In this document: in pieces, positions 1 to 7,491 of the stretch
Numbering within the stretch: the first letter of the stretch is position 1
Layout of the letters: each line of letters opens with the position of its first letter
From: an uncultured beta proteobacterium
GTDB taxonomy: Bacteria; Pseudomonadota; Gammaproteobacteria; Burkholderiales; Burkholderiaceae
Reading direction: 5' to 3'
Length of the DNA: 38,491 bases
Assembly (NCBI GenBank): GCA_903889595.1
Contig: CAISYI010000201.1
Coordinates: 1-38,491 of the forward strand
Translations under genes and position numbers: made by a program
Notes under the pieces: model-generated
The model's database searches: none
What the model saw: only the letters and a program-made list of their open reading frames with translations
Told to the model about the DNA's origin: nothing

Positions 1-959
1 AGACGTTTTAATACAGCATCATCTCCCATCCAATTAGTTATAGCTGTTGCGAACCATGCTGCTCTTTGCGGTAAATAATCATACATGCCTGGAACGCCCA
101 CTTCACGTGCAAAATTTTCTCGATGATGACCAATTCCGGTATATTCCACACCCTGACCATTTTCATTTCGAACATAATGTTTCGGGTGCTTTACTGCATG
201 CCTTAACAATGCACCATGAGCTGCTCCTCTTCCTGAACCTATCACAAATGCCATCGTATCAGACATAGATAGTGGTCCACGAGCGATTTCATCTATTTGA
301 TCTCCAACATGAACATCTTCAAAATGGCGGGTATTAATTCCTCTAATTCGGTCTACTTCTGTAATTACCATTCTTTCAATTTTTTGTATTTCACTTTCAG
401 TGTAAGTGTGTGTTTTAACGTCTTTATATTTATTTGCATCTCGCGAGGCTTTTCTTTCATGCCGGGCGGTCATTCCTAAAGCCTTACATAAAACTTCATC
501 ACGCTGATTTGTATAAGTTGACTCCAAGTACTGCATAGCCATTTTTCCAGAAAATTTCGAAGGTTTTTCTTGAATATCTATTACTCGGTTCCACACATTA
601 ATGCGATCGGTAGGTCTTACGTTTCTAAAAAACTCACAATCAATCATTACCCCAAAACCATGAACACCTGGCAATCCCCAGTAAGATCGGCCAGGCCAAT
701 GATGGGTCCATGGGAAACAAGGATGGGCAATAATTCCTCCATAACGAGTCCATCTTCCATATTCTGGATCTCTAAATAAAGGATTAAGATCTCCGATACC
801 ATTTGAAAAAATTGTGATTGAATCAAGGCTAGCATCCCTTAAATATTGCTCAGGCCTCAGCTTACTTCCAATCAAAGCCCTTGCGGCAGCCATTGACTCT
901 TCATTAATTTTCCCCTGAGGAGCATCACTTGTAATTTCTTTCTCAGTTTGTATTGTCAT
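1..959 (-). CDS. MaoC-type two-hotdog acyl-CoA hydratase/dehydratase, 3' end outside window
   Basis: The frame stays open from an ATG at 959-957 to the window edge, giving 319 residues that lack the C-terminus. An AGGAGA ribosome site precedes the ATG. The protein looks like the 'FAS1-like dehydratase N-terminal domain' branch of the MaoC family (about 370-380 aa when complete). The first hotdog fold covers roughly residues 20-170 and includes GDLNPLFRDPEY (57-68) and GGIIAHPCFPW (74-84). A second domain starts near residue 210 (FEDVHVGD, then SMSDTMAFVIGSGR). Family members hydrate or dehydrate enoyl-CoA or acyl-CoA thioesters in the cytoplasm. It lies 15 nt downstream of the SucD-like gene on the same strand, so the likely order of reactions is CoA activation of a carboxylic acid followed by hydration. 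The substrate cannot be read from the sequence. Confidence 0.85.
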   Translation of the reverse strand, partial: MTIQTEKEITSDAPQGKINEESMAAARALIGSKLRPEQYLRDASLDSITIFSNGIGDLNPLFRDPEYGRWTRYGGIIAHPCFPWTHHWPGRSYWGLPGVHGFGVMIDCEFFRNVRPTDRINVWNRVIDIQEKPSKFSGKMAMQYLESTYTNQRDEVLCKALGMTARHERKASRDANKYKDVKTHTYTESEIQKIERMVITEVDRIRGINTRHFEDVHVGDQIDEIARGPLSMSDTMAFVIGSGRGAAHGALLRHAVKHPKHYVRNENGQGVEYTGIGHHRENFAREVGVPGMYDYLPQRAAWFATAITNWMGDDAVLKR

Positions 960-974
960 TATCTTCTCCTGTAT

Positions 975-1853
975 TTAATTTTTTAAATTTAATGCTTGCT
1001 TTACATATCCAACAATTTCGCTAATCTCTTTTGCAAACAGAACATTTGATCTTGAAAGTAATTCCATTTTTGCTTGATAACTTTCCGCGTTTGAACTGAT
1101 TAAGGCTGCAGCATGGCCCATTTTTTTACCTGGGGGCGCCATACGGCCTACGATATAAGCAACAACTGGCTTTGAATCTTTTGATAAAGCGTAATTTGTA
1201 ATACTCACTTCCTCATTTCCACCGATTTCACCTAAATATAAAATCACATCTGTTTCCGGATCATCATGGAAAAGTTTTATTGCCTCACCTGCTGTTGTTC
1301 CCTTAATTGGATCACCACCAATCCCAATCACTGAGGATTGACCAATACCTGCTTGAGTTAATCTTTTAGAACCCTCATAAGATAGCGATCCACTTCTAGA
1401 GATTACGCCAACACTCCCCTCCTTGAAACAAAATGAGGGCATAAAACCTAATTTAGCTTTGCCGGGTGAAATTATTCCTGGAGAATTGGGTCCTACAAAA
1501 TTGACACCATTACGTATTGCAGATTGTCTAATTGCAATCGTATCCCTCACAGGTATCTCATCGGCAGTCGCAACTATCAATTTACAACCCGACTCAATAG
1601 CTTCAAGTGCAGCACCCATTACGAACTGAGGTGGCACGAATATCATTGCTGTATCAGCGCCCGTTTCACTGCATGCTTTTTTAACGTTGTTAAAAACTGG
1701 GATCTTTCCTACATTCAAACCAGCTCTTCCAGGTGAGACGCCAGACACAATTTGTGTGCCATAAGCACCGCTATCCTCTGCGAAAAATGTGCCCATTGCA
1801 CCTGTTATTCCCATTACAACTACACGATTATTTCTATCTAATAAGATACTCAT
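975..1853 (-). CDS. sucD-like: Succinyl-CoA synthetase-type CoA ligase, alpha subunit
   Basis: At 292 aa the length matches the SucD alpha subunit (about 290 aa). The N-terminal CoA-binding Rossmann domain shows TGAMGTF near residue 18 and the SPGRAG loop near residue 40. VGPNSPGIISPGKAKLG (about 120-136) matches the ligase family. The phosphorylated histidine lies in PGKKMGHAAALIS; the usual text is GHAGA, so one glycine is replaced by alanine. The ATG overlaps the stop of the beta-subunit gene by 4 nt (ATGA), so the two are translationally coupled and presumably form an alpha-beta enzyme. Location beside a MaoC-type hydratase and a LysR regulator, away from TCA-cycle genes, suggests a catabolic CoA ligase (malate, itaconate or sulfinopropionate type) as much as the TCA enzyme. 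The family is certain; the substrate is not. The symbol denotes family only. Confidence 0.9.
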   Translation of the reverse strand: MSILLDRNNRVVVMGITGAMGTFFAEDSGAYGTQIVSGVSPGRAGLNVGKIPVFNNVKKACSETGADTAMIFVPPQFVMGAALEAIESGCKLIVATADEIPVRDTIAIRQSAIRNGVNFVGPNSPGIISPGKAKLGFMPSFCFKEGSVGVISRSGSLSYEGSKRLTQAGIGQSSVIGIGGDPIKGTTAGEAIKLFHDDPETDVILYLGEIGGNEEVSITNYALSKDSKPVVAYIVGRMAPPGKKMGHAAALISSNAESYQAKMELLSRSNVLFAKEISEIVGYVKQALNLKN

Positions 1854-2974
1854 TGTGCACTCCTAGCAATGCTTACCACTTCTTTAACTGCGGACTCAAG
1901 AGATGGATGATTGAAGGCTCCAAAAGAATTAAGGATATCTGGAACTAAGTCAATATTTGTTCCATCAAGTCTAAAAACTATCGGCTTTTTGTAATTACCA
2001 GTTTCTAATAATTGCTGCATTGCGTTAGCAACTCTTTGCATTTGTGTCCCACCACCAAAAATGCTTATTAAAATAACTTTTACATTGTTATCGGCTTCTA
2101 GCAGGTCTAAGGCAGGTTTATAACCTCTTGTGGATGTTGGGCCTGGACTAGCATCTAAAAAACAAGCTGGCTTTCCGCCAAAGCTATCAATCATGTCCAT
2201 TGCTGCCATGGTCATTCCCGCACCTCCTGAAATTAATCCTATATCTCCAGGTAATTTGACATACATATGATTCATTTCAAGAGAGGCTTTTAAAAGTGGG
2301 TCACATTTACTTATTTCACTTTTTATAATATTTGCGATGTTAGTATTCCTGAAACCGGCCCAATCATCACAGACTATTTTTGCGTCTAAGGCCATTAACT
2401 GCTCATCCTCCAAAAGTGCAAGGGGATTAATCTCAATCGTTGTACAGTCATTAGCAAAAGCCGTTGAAGCAAGAATTTGACTAAGAAAAATTATTTTTTC
2501 AACTAAACGATAGTCTTCTTCAATTTTTTCAAGAATAGATCTCAAATGATGGGATCGGAAATTCTCTATCACTCCATACCTGTAAATGATTTTATTTTCA
2601 GAACTCTCGATATCAACTCCACCATCGGGACAATAAATCAAAGCGTAACCATCAGCCTGAGGATCAACAACAATTGATAAGTACAACTCTCTTTTAATTT
2701 TTACCCAAGGTTCAATCAGAAGTGAAGATGGGTATTCATCAATAAATTTTTGTTTGAACAAGTTATCAATTGCTAAAGAAAGTTCCTCTTTGTTATTAGC
2801 ACAAACGATTCCGCCAGATTTTCCACGACCTCCAGAATGAACTTGGGCCTTAACTGCGACTGGATAATCAGATTTCCAATTATGGCCTTGATCCCGCAAA
2901 ACCAAATTCTCCTCTGGTGTATTGATACCAACAGAGCGAAGTATATCTTTAGCTTGATGCTCAAGTAATAACAT
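1850..2974 (-). CDS. sucC-like: Succinyl-CoA synthetase-type CoA ligase, beta subunit (ATP-grasp)
   Basis: A 374-aa protein starting MLLLEHQAKDIL, which aligns with the usual SucC N-terminus (MNLHEYQAK...). The frame runs upstream to a TTG at 2989, but a GGAG lies inside that extension, just before the ATG at 2974-2972, so I take the ATG. ATP-grasp features are visible: VKAQVHSGGRGKSGG near residue 45, the acidic metal-binding TTIEINPLA near residue 190 and LISGGAGMTMAAMDMI near residue 250. The segment that normally reads FLDVGGGAT is FLDASPGPTSTRG here, and the later IFGGIVRCD is IFGGGTQMQR. These changes lie in the C-terminal ligase domain that joins the alpha subunit and may alter acid specificity. 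It is the first gene of the minus-strand operon and lies divergent from the LysR regulator. Confidence 0.9.
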   Translation of the reverse strand: MLLLEHQAKDILRSVGINTPEENLVLRDQGHNWKSDYPVAVKAQVHSGGRGKSGGIVCANNKEELSLAIDNLFKQKFIDEYPSSLLIEPWVKIKRELYLSIVVDPQADGYALIYCPDGGVDIESSENKIIYRYGVIENFRSHHLRSILEKIEEDYRLVEKIIFLSQILASTAFANDCTTIEINPLALLEDEQLMALDAKIVCDDWAGFRNTNIANIIKSEISKCDPLLKASLEMNHMYVKLPGDIGLISGGAGMTMAAMDMIDSFGGKPACFLDASPGPTSTRGYKPALDLLEADNNVKVILISIFGGGTQMQRVANAMQQLLETGNYKKPIVFRLDGTNIDLVPDILNSFGAFNHPSLESAVKEVVSIARSAQ

Positions 2975-3000
2975 TCTTTTCTCCAACAATAAGTAATTAT

Positions 3001-3033
3001 TTGAATATTAGTAAGTTGACAATATAATTGCAA
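3001..3033. promoter_or_regulatory. Overlapping divergent promoters between the CoA-ligase operon and the LysR gene
   Basis: On the plus strand TTGAAT (3001-3006), a 16-nt spacer and a perfect TATAAT (3023-3028) form a promoter for the regulator, leaving a leader of about 75 nt. On the minus strand TTGCAA (3033-3028), a 17-nt spacer and TAATAT (3010-3005) point at the sucC-like gene, with a leader of about 25 nt carrying its GGAG. The two promoters lie face to face over the same 33 bp, so polymerase or regulator binding at one should exclude the other. This is typical of autoregulated LysR loci. The assignment is by eye. Confidence 0.5.
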
Positions 3034-3110
3034 ATACTAATTTTGTTATGTACCATGCTTTTTTGGTATAGTTATATCTCAAATAATTTTTTCTAAATTG
3101 GAAATTTGAA

Positions 3111-4043
3111 ATGACATTACAACAACTTTTCCTATTTCAACAAATTGTTCAAAATGACTTTAATATTTCTAAAGCCGCAGAATTATTAAACATGTCACAA
3201 CCTGGGCTTAGTAGACAAATTCTGACACTTGAAAAAGAGTTAGATACTTCATTATTTGTACGAAATAAAAATCGGCTAACTTCACTTACCAATGTTGGAG
3301 ATGTAGTATTTCAATTATCAAAAGATATTTTGAATAAAATTGAGAGTATCAAGCGTTTAGGAGAGGAAAATAATTTTCCTGATAAAGGTTCACTTACAAT
3401 CGCCACTACTCATACCCAAGCCAAATATGTTCTGCCAAAAATAATTCAACAATTTTCGATCAAATACCCATTTGTTAAGTTAAGAATCTTACAAGGGACA
3501 CCTTCAGATTCATCCAAAATGGTAGCGAATGGATCAGCTGATTTATCGATTGCTACGAAACCAATTGAAAAAATTTCGAATCTATTTTTTCTAAAATGTT
3601 ATGAAATACCCAGGATTATTATGATGCCACTTGGACATCCATTGAATAAAATCAAGAACATTGATCTTCATCACTTAATAAACCACCCACTTATAACCTA
3701 TGATTTTGATTTTATTTCGAGATCAAAAATATTAGACGTTTTTTTTAATGCAAACCTTAATCCAAATATTGTTTTAAATGCAATTGACGCTGACGTAATC
3801 AAAACTTATGTTGAATTGGGTATGGGAATTGCAATATTACCTGCTATCGCGTACGATCAAAAAAATGATAAGAATTTAAGGTCCAGAACTGCAAGCCACT
3901 TATTTGAACCTAATTTAATCTATTTGGGTTTGCGTTCTAATGACTTCGTGTCAAGGCACTCCTTAAACTTCATAGAATTATTTGCTCCAGATATTAATAT
4001 AAATAACATTCAAAAAGAGATTTTTCAAGTTGAATCTATTTAA
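3111..4043 (+). CDS. CysB-family LysR-type transcriptional regulator
   Basis: A 310-aa protein with an N-terminal winged helix-turn-helix (about residues 1-60, including SKAAELLNMSQPGLSRQILTL) and a periplasmic-binding-protein-like effector domain. The effector domain carries IATTHTQAKYVLP (about 98-110), the strongly conserved CysB/Cbl text whose Thr and Gln side chains contact sulfate or N-acetylserine in CysB, plus ITYDFDFISRS and DADVIKTYVELGMGIAILP. This places it in the CysB/Cbl subgroup, not among generic LysR proteins. It is transcribed divergently from the CoA-ligase/hydratase operon and presumably controls it and itself. No sulfate-assimilation gene lies nearby, so it is more likely a pathway-specific paralogue than the housekeeping CysB. 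Its ribosome site is weak. Confidence 0.88.
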   Translation: MTLQQLFLFQQIVQNDFNISKAAELLNMSQPGLSRQILTLEKELDTSLFVRNKNRLTSLTNVGDVVFQLSKDILNKIESIKRLGEENNFPDKGSLTIATTHTQAKYVLPKIIQQFSIKYPFVKLRILQGTPSDSSKMVANGSADLSIATKPIEKISNLFFLKCYEIPRIIMMPLGHPLNKIKNIDLHHLINHPLITYDFDFISRSKILDVFFNANLNPNIVLNAIDADVIKTYVELGMGIAILPAIAYDQKNDKNLRSRTASHLFEPNLIYLGLRSNDFVSRHSLNFIELFAPDININNIQKEIFQVESI

Positions 4044-4278
4044 ATGAAGTACTCCGAATTTCTAAAAGTGATGTAAAGAGTTTGGCTTTAATTTTCTAAA
4101 ATTACTTCGAGAGTCTTTTAATAATTCTTGTTAGAGAGTTTATTCGAGATGAGGTTCTTCCACTATTAATAGTTTTCGACGCACAAAACTATGTAATTAA
4201 ACTTTCTTTGAATCTCAAGGATCCAAGCTTCGTTAAGTTAAAGAAGTAAAAAACTTACATAACTTGTTCAAAACTCAA

Positions 4279-5670
4279 TTATTTACAGATTACAGTTCTG
4301 TCATAAACATTGCACTGTAGCAATTCCTTGCCATTTATATCGAACTCTGTAAATAGCCACTTCTGTCCTTGAGCGTCTTGACGTTCCAATGTTCCAAAAC
4401 CAAAATCTTGATAACTAGAAAACTCTTTAATCTTGAGTAAATTTTTCTGAACATCAGATAATTTAATCTCAACATTATTTATCTCTTCCAAAGATGATCC
4501 ACTATTTCCTGAAACAATTTCAGCTGGTCGATTGATATCATAGGTAATCGCCTCAAAGATATGGTTGTGACCATGAATCGTTAAGTTAATGGGCGACTTG
4601 AATAATTCGTCGCCATTTAGACCAGCAAGAATATTCGTAAATCCAGTTGGATACAATTGATACTCTGATTCACTATCTTTCTTTTTAGTAGGTAGGACGA
4701 TATTAAGTGGATGGTGACTACCAAAAATATTAAACTTTTTGTTGATTGCTAACTTTTCAATTGTCTTAAACTGATTAAGGTATATTGAGAAGCTTTCATC
4801 TTTTTCAGTAATTTTTTTTGTGGCATTCTTTGCAGAGTCAAACACAATGAATTGAGCTTCCTTACCCAAGGAAACAGAAAATGGTTCAGAATAATCTCCA
4901 AATACATCATTAGTATGGTCATTACAGCTTCTTTTTTCATCCCAACTACTGGTATCGATAAATCGGTGCCAACCTTGCCCAGCCCTGGAACAAGCCTCAT
5001 GATTACCTCTGACATAGACCCAAGGTGCTTTTTCTAAAAGTGGCTTTGCTGGTACAAAAAAGTCTGCCTTCCAAGTATCAAATCCATAACCCCATGGTGA
5101 TCCTTTACACCCGGGCAAGGACTCTGGACAAGGACTTTCGCGATAATGAAGATCACCTATATGAATGACTAAATCCGGGTTTTTAGCAGCTGCTTGAGAC
5201 ATTATCTGAGCTAGTGGCCACTTTACCTGATCATTACACTCTTGATAAAAGTTCTCGGCACCTTTTAGTCTACATCCTGTATCAGCCACAACCAGGATTT
5301 TTTTAATTTCACTGGCTGGGCGTTTAAATACCTGTTTATTGACTTTGCCTTCTTTTGCATCTTGTGGCCAAACCATCTCACAAGTCAGGATAGGGAAATC
5401 GGACTCGATAACATCCGATTTTTTTCTTAGTGGTATTTTTGCCCCTAAAACCCTTACTTTCATTTCTTCTGGGTCTTGGGAGTCCCATTGCACAGTAGGA
5501 CATTTAGCCAAATTGGTAACTGCTCTAAGGATATATTGATTATCTCCAACAACTAAATATGGTTGGACATAATCGCTATTTTCTTGCGCTGCAAATCCAG
5601 TATTTAGTAAAAAAATGCTTCCTAATATTATTGCCAGAGAAAAAAGCTTTTTGATTTTAATATTCATCAT
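4279..5670 (-). CDS. Secreted calcineurin-type metallophosphoesterase
   Basis: 463 aa with a signal peptide (residues 1 to about 28, hydrophobic core followed by GFAA), so it is probably periplasmic. All metallophosphoesterase motifs are present: ADTGCR with metal ligand D130, GDLHY (172-176), GNHE (222-225), SHHP (318-321) and HGHNH (366-370). About ten cysteines outside the signal peptide (for example in ESPCPESLPGC) suggest disulfides. Such enzymes cleave phosphomonoesters or phosphodiesters using two metal ions. The gene starts 3 nt after the tonB-like stop without a clear ribosome site, so it is probably translationally coupled and belongs to the receptor/TonB operon. The start is either of two consecutive ATGs. 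The substrate is unknown. Confidence 0.85.
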   Translation of the reverse strand: MMNIKIKKLFSLAIILGSIFLLNTGFAAQENSDYVQPYLVVGDNQYILRAVTNLAKCPTVQWDSQDPEEMKVRVLGAKIPLRKKSDVIESDFPILTCEMVWPQDAKEGKVNKQVFKRPASEIKKILVVADTGCRLKGAENFYQECNDQVKWPLAQIMSQAAAKNPDLVIHIGDLHYRESPCPESLPGCKGSPWGYGFDTWKADFFVPAKPLLEKAPWVYVRGNHEACSRAGQGWHRFIDTSSWDEKRSCNDHTNDVFGDYSEPFSVSLGKEAQFIVFDSAKNATKKITEKDESFSIYLNQFKTIEKLAINKKFNIFGSHHPLNIVLPTKKKDSESEYQLYPTGFTNILAGLNGDELFKSPINLTIHGHNHIFEAITYDINRPAEIVSGNSGSSLEEINNVEIKLSDVQKNLLKIKEFSSYQDFGFGTLERQDAQGQKWLFTEFDINGKELLQCNVYDRTVICK

Positions 5671-5673
5671 TGT

Positions 5674-6330
5674 TTAATCAGTACAGTTTAAGTTAACGAG
5701 CACGCTCATTGGTTTTGTTTGACCTGCAAATTCTGTAGGTGGTTTGGGATATCTAGCATTTTTTACAGCATTCGCAGCAGAGGTATCCAGCATTGGTATG
5801 CCACTGGTATTGGCAACAACTGCATTAGAAGGCACACCGTCTAATAGATTAAATTGAACTCTTGCTTTTCCTTTTAGATTCATATCCTTTGCGGCAGAAG
5901 AACATGAAGTAGCTGCTTGAATCGCAGCGTTCACCTGACCTCTGTAAACTGCCATTGGGTCAGGCGTGCTAACGTTAGGCTGTGCAGGTGGAGCAGTTTC
6001 ATTTCTCGCGGTTACATTAGACGCTACTGTTTCTTTAACTAAATTATCTGCAGGTTGATTCGTAACAGGGACACTTTCTGTTCTAACTTCCTTTGGAGTA
6101 TTTGGCTTTACAACAGGTACCACCTTTGGCTTGGGAGGCTCTGGTGGTTTTAATGATTTTGGCTCTTCATTCATTACTAGGTTAATACTCACGTCTTGCG
6201 GCGGAGTATTTTCCTTAAATATCCCTGTAAACGTTATAAATGCAATTCCTAGCACTAATACTTCAATCAAAAAGGCTTGACCAATAGTACTTAACGAATA
6301 CAAAGGAGTAGTGTTCTTACTTAACTCCAT
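5674..6330 (-). CDS. tonB: TonB energy-transducing protein
   Basis: 218 aa with a single N-terminal membrane anchor (about residues 16-38), a proline/lysine-rich periplasmic spacer (about 56-80, with PPEPPKPK) and a C-terminal TonB domain (about 130-218) containing ARVQFNLLDGVPSNAVV and NARYPKPP. The architecture is that of TonB, which couples the inner-membrane proton gradient to outer-membrane receptors. An AGGTG ribosome site lies just before the ATG. The gene follows exbD by 14 nt and is followed by the phosphoesterase. Given its position next to a receptor gene, it is probably dedicated to that receptor. Confidence 0.88.
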   Translation of the reverse strand: MELSKNTTPLYSLSTIGQAFLIEVLVLGIAFITFTGIFKENTPPQDVSINLVMNEEPKSLKPPEPPKPKVVPVVKPNTPKEVRTESVPVTNQPADNLVKETVASNVTARNETAPPAQPNVSTPDPMAVYRGQVNAAIQAATSCSSAAKDMNLKGKARVQFNLLDGVPSNAVVANTSGIPMLDTSAANAVKNARYPKPPTEFAGQTKPMSVLVNLNCTD

Positions 6331-6344
6331 AAAACACCTACTTT

Positions 6345-6740
6345 TTATTTTGATTTGTTGTGAGCGGCAAGAGCAATCTGAGTTGCTCCGCTAGATTTAA
6401 TGGCATCGATTACGTACATCAAAGTTTGTAAGGAAACGGTATCGGCTCCAACTACTGTGATCATTAAATTGGATGTATCCATTTGCTTTAACAAATTAGT
6501 TAACTCTCCAGCCAACATAGGCTTGCTATCAACCATTAAACTATTGTTTTCTAAAACCTCAACTGTCATTTTAGAATTTTGAATAACAGTTGTCGTCGAA
6601 CTAGTCGGTAGCTTAGTCACATGTCCACTTGTGGGAATCATTTTTAAAGCCATCATGATAAAAAACACAAGTAGGAAGAGCATGATATCGATCATCGGAA
6701 TGATCTCTATCCTTGGTTTTCTTGATTCTAAATATCTCAT
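6345..6740 (-). CDS. exbD: ExbD-type biopolymer transporter
   Basis: 131 aa with a short cytoplasmic N-terminus (RYLESRKPRIEIIPMIDIML), one transmembrane helix (about 13-32) carrying the conserved aspartate D18 that ExbD needs for proton-driven work, and a periplasmic domain. With ExbB it forms the inner-membrane motor for TonB. The ATG overlaps the exbB stop by 4 nt (ATGA), indicating translational coupling. The size is slightly below the E. coli protein (141 aa). Confidence 0.9.
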   Translation of the reverse strand: MRYLESRKPRIEIIPMIDIMLFLLVFFIMMALKMIPTSGHVTKLPTSSTTTVIQNSKMTVEVLENNSLMVDSKPMLAGELTNLLKQMDTSNLMITVVGADTVSLQTLMYVIDAIKSSGATQIALAAHNKSK

Positions 6741-7375
6741 AATGACTTTAAATTTTTAAATTCATCAGCACGGTTAAGAACCATTACCTTAAATGTTTCC
6801 ATTTGATGCAATAAAAATCTAATTTTGTAATTGATATTGTTATAAAAACTTAAGCCGATCATTGCGATTACAAGTCCGAAAGCAGTTGATATCAATGCTT
6901 CAGAAATACCACCAGAAATTTGAACTGCAGAATTTTGGATATCTGTAATAAAAGCCATGGCGTTAAACATACCAACAATTGTCCCGAACAATCCAAGCAA
7001 TGGAGCCAGTGTAATGATCGTATCTAAAATCCAAACACTTTTATCTAGATGAGGTACTTCTAGCATGATTGCCTCTTCTAAATTTCCACCTAGGGCTTCT
7101 CTATTTTGATCTTTGATATTCGTATTAAGAACTATTTTGAGCAATTGAATAATTGGATAATCATCATGACCTTTTTCTAATGCTTGTAATGATTCCAGTT
7201 GAATTCCCTGTTTGGATTGACAAAGATTAATTAATTCATCACCAACCCGCCTCATATCTGATAAGTGTTTGAGGCGTTCAACGATGATGACTATTGCTAC
7301 AAATAGAATAGCCATCATAAAATAAAGTATCCCACCTGAACTATTTGCAAGTGTGAAGAAGTATTGTAAATTCAT
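6737..7375 (-). CDS. exbB: ExbB/TolQ-type proton channel
   Basis: 212 aa with three predicted membrane helices: about 15-33, about 115-140 (TIITLAPLLGLFGTIVGMFNAM) and about 155-180 (ISTAFGLVIAMIGLSFY). The last two carry the typical MotA/TolQ/ExbB text. It forms the pentameric scaffold around ExbD. ExbB is favoured over TolQ because the downstream genes are exbD and tonB and no tolA/tolB/pal is present. It lies downstream of the receptor gene, with a terminator-like hairpin between them. Confidence 0.9.
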   Translation of the reverse strand: MNLQYFFTLANSSGGILYFMMAILFVAIVIIVERLKHLSDMRRVGDELINLCQSKQGIQLESLQALEKGHDDYPIIQLLKIVLNTNIKDQNREALGGNLEEAIMLEVPHLDKSVWILDTIITLAPLLGLFGTIVGMFNAMAFITDIQNSAVQISGGISEALISTAFGLVIAMIGLSFYNNINYKIRFLLHQMETFKVMVLNRADEFKNLKSL

Positions 7376-7428
7376 TTTTTATTTCTTTTACTGATTAAAA
7401 CTACTATTTAGGTTCTAAACTAAGAAGA

Positions 7429-7469
7429 ATACTCACCCAAGATTTTGTCTTAGGTGAGTATCTTTTTTT
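7429..7469. terminator. Hairpin terminator/attenuator between receptor gene and exbB
   Basis: The arms ATACTCACC (7429-7437) and GGTGAGTAT (7453-7461) pair perfectly, and the stem extends inward through AAGA/TCTT. On the plus strand the hairpin is followed by CTTTTTTT. On the minus strand, the direction of the flanking genes, the following sequence is only TCTTCTT. It may therefore terminate part of the receptor transcripts and lower expression of exbBD-tonB. Confidence 0.65.
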
Positions 7470-7491
7470 GACTCTTTACTTTAATTGAAAA

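Noticed and set aside
2975-2989. N-terminal extension of the SucC-like protein from TTG at 2989
   Set aside because: The ribosome site lies inside this extension and the family begins at the following ATG.
4044-4278. 235-nt gap after the LysR gene, examined for a small RNA or terminator
   Set aside because: No stem with a T tract, promoter pair or coding frame could be supported.
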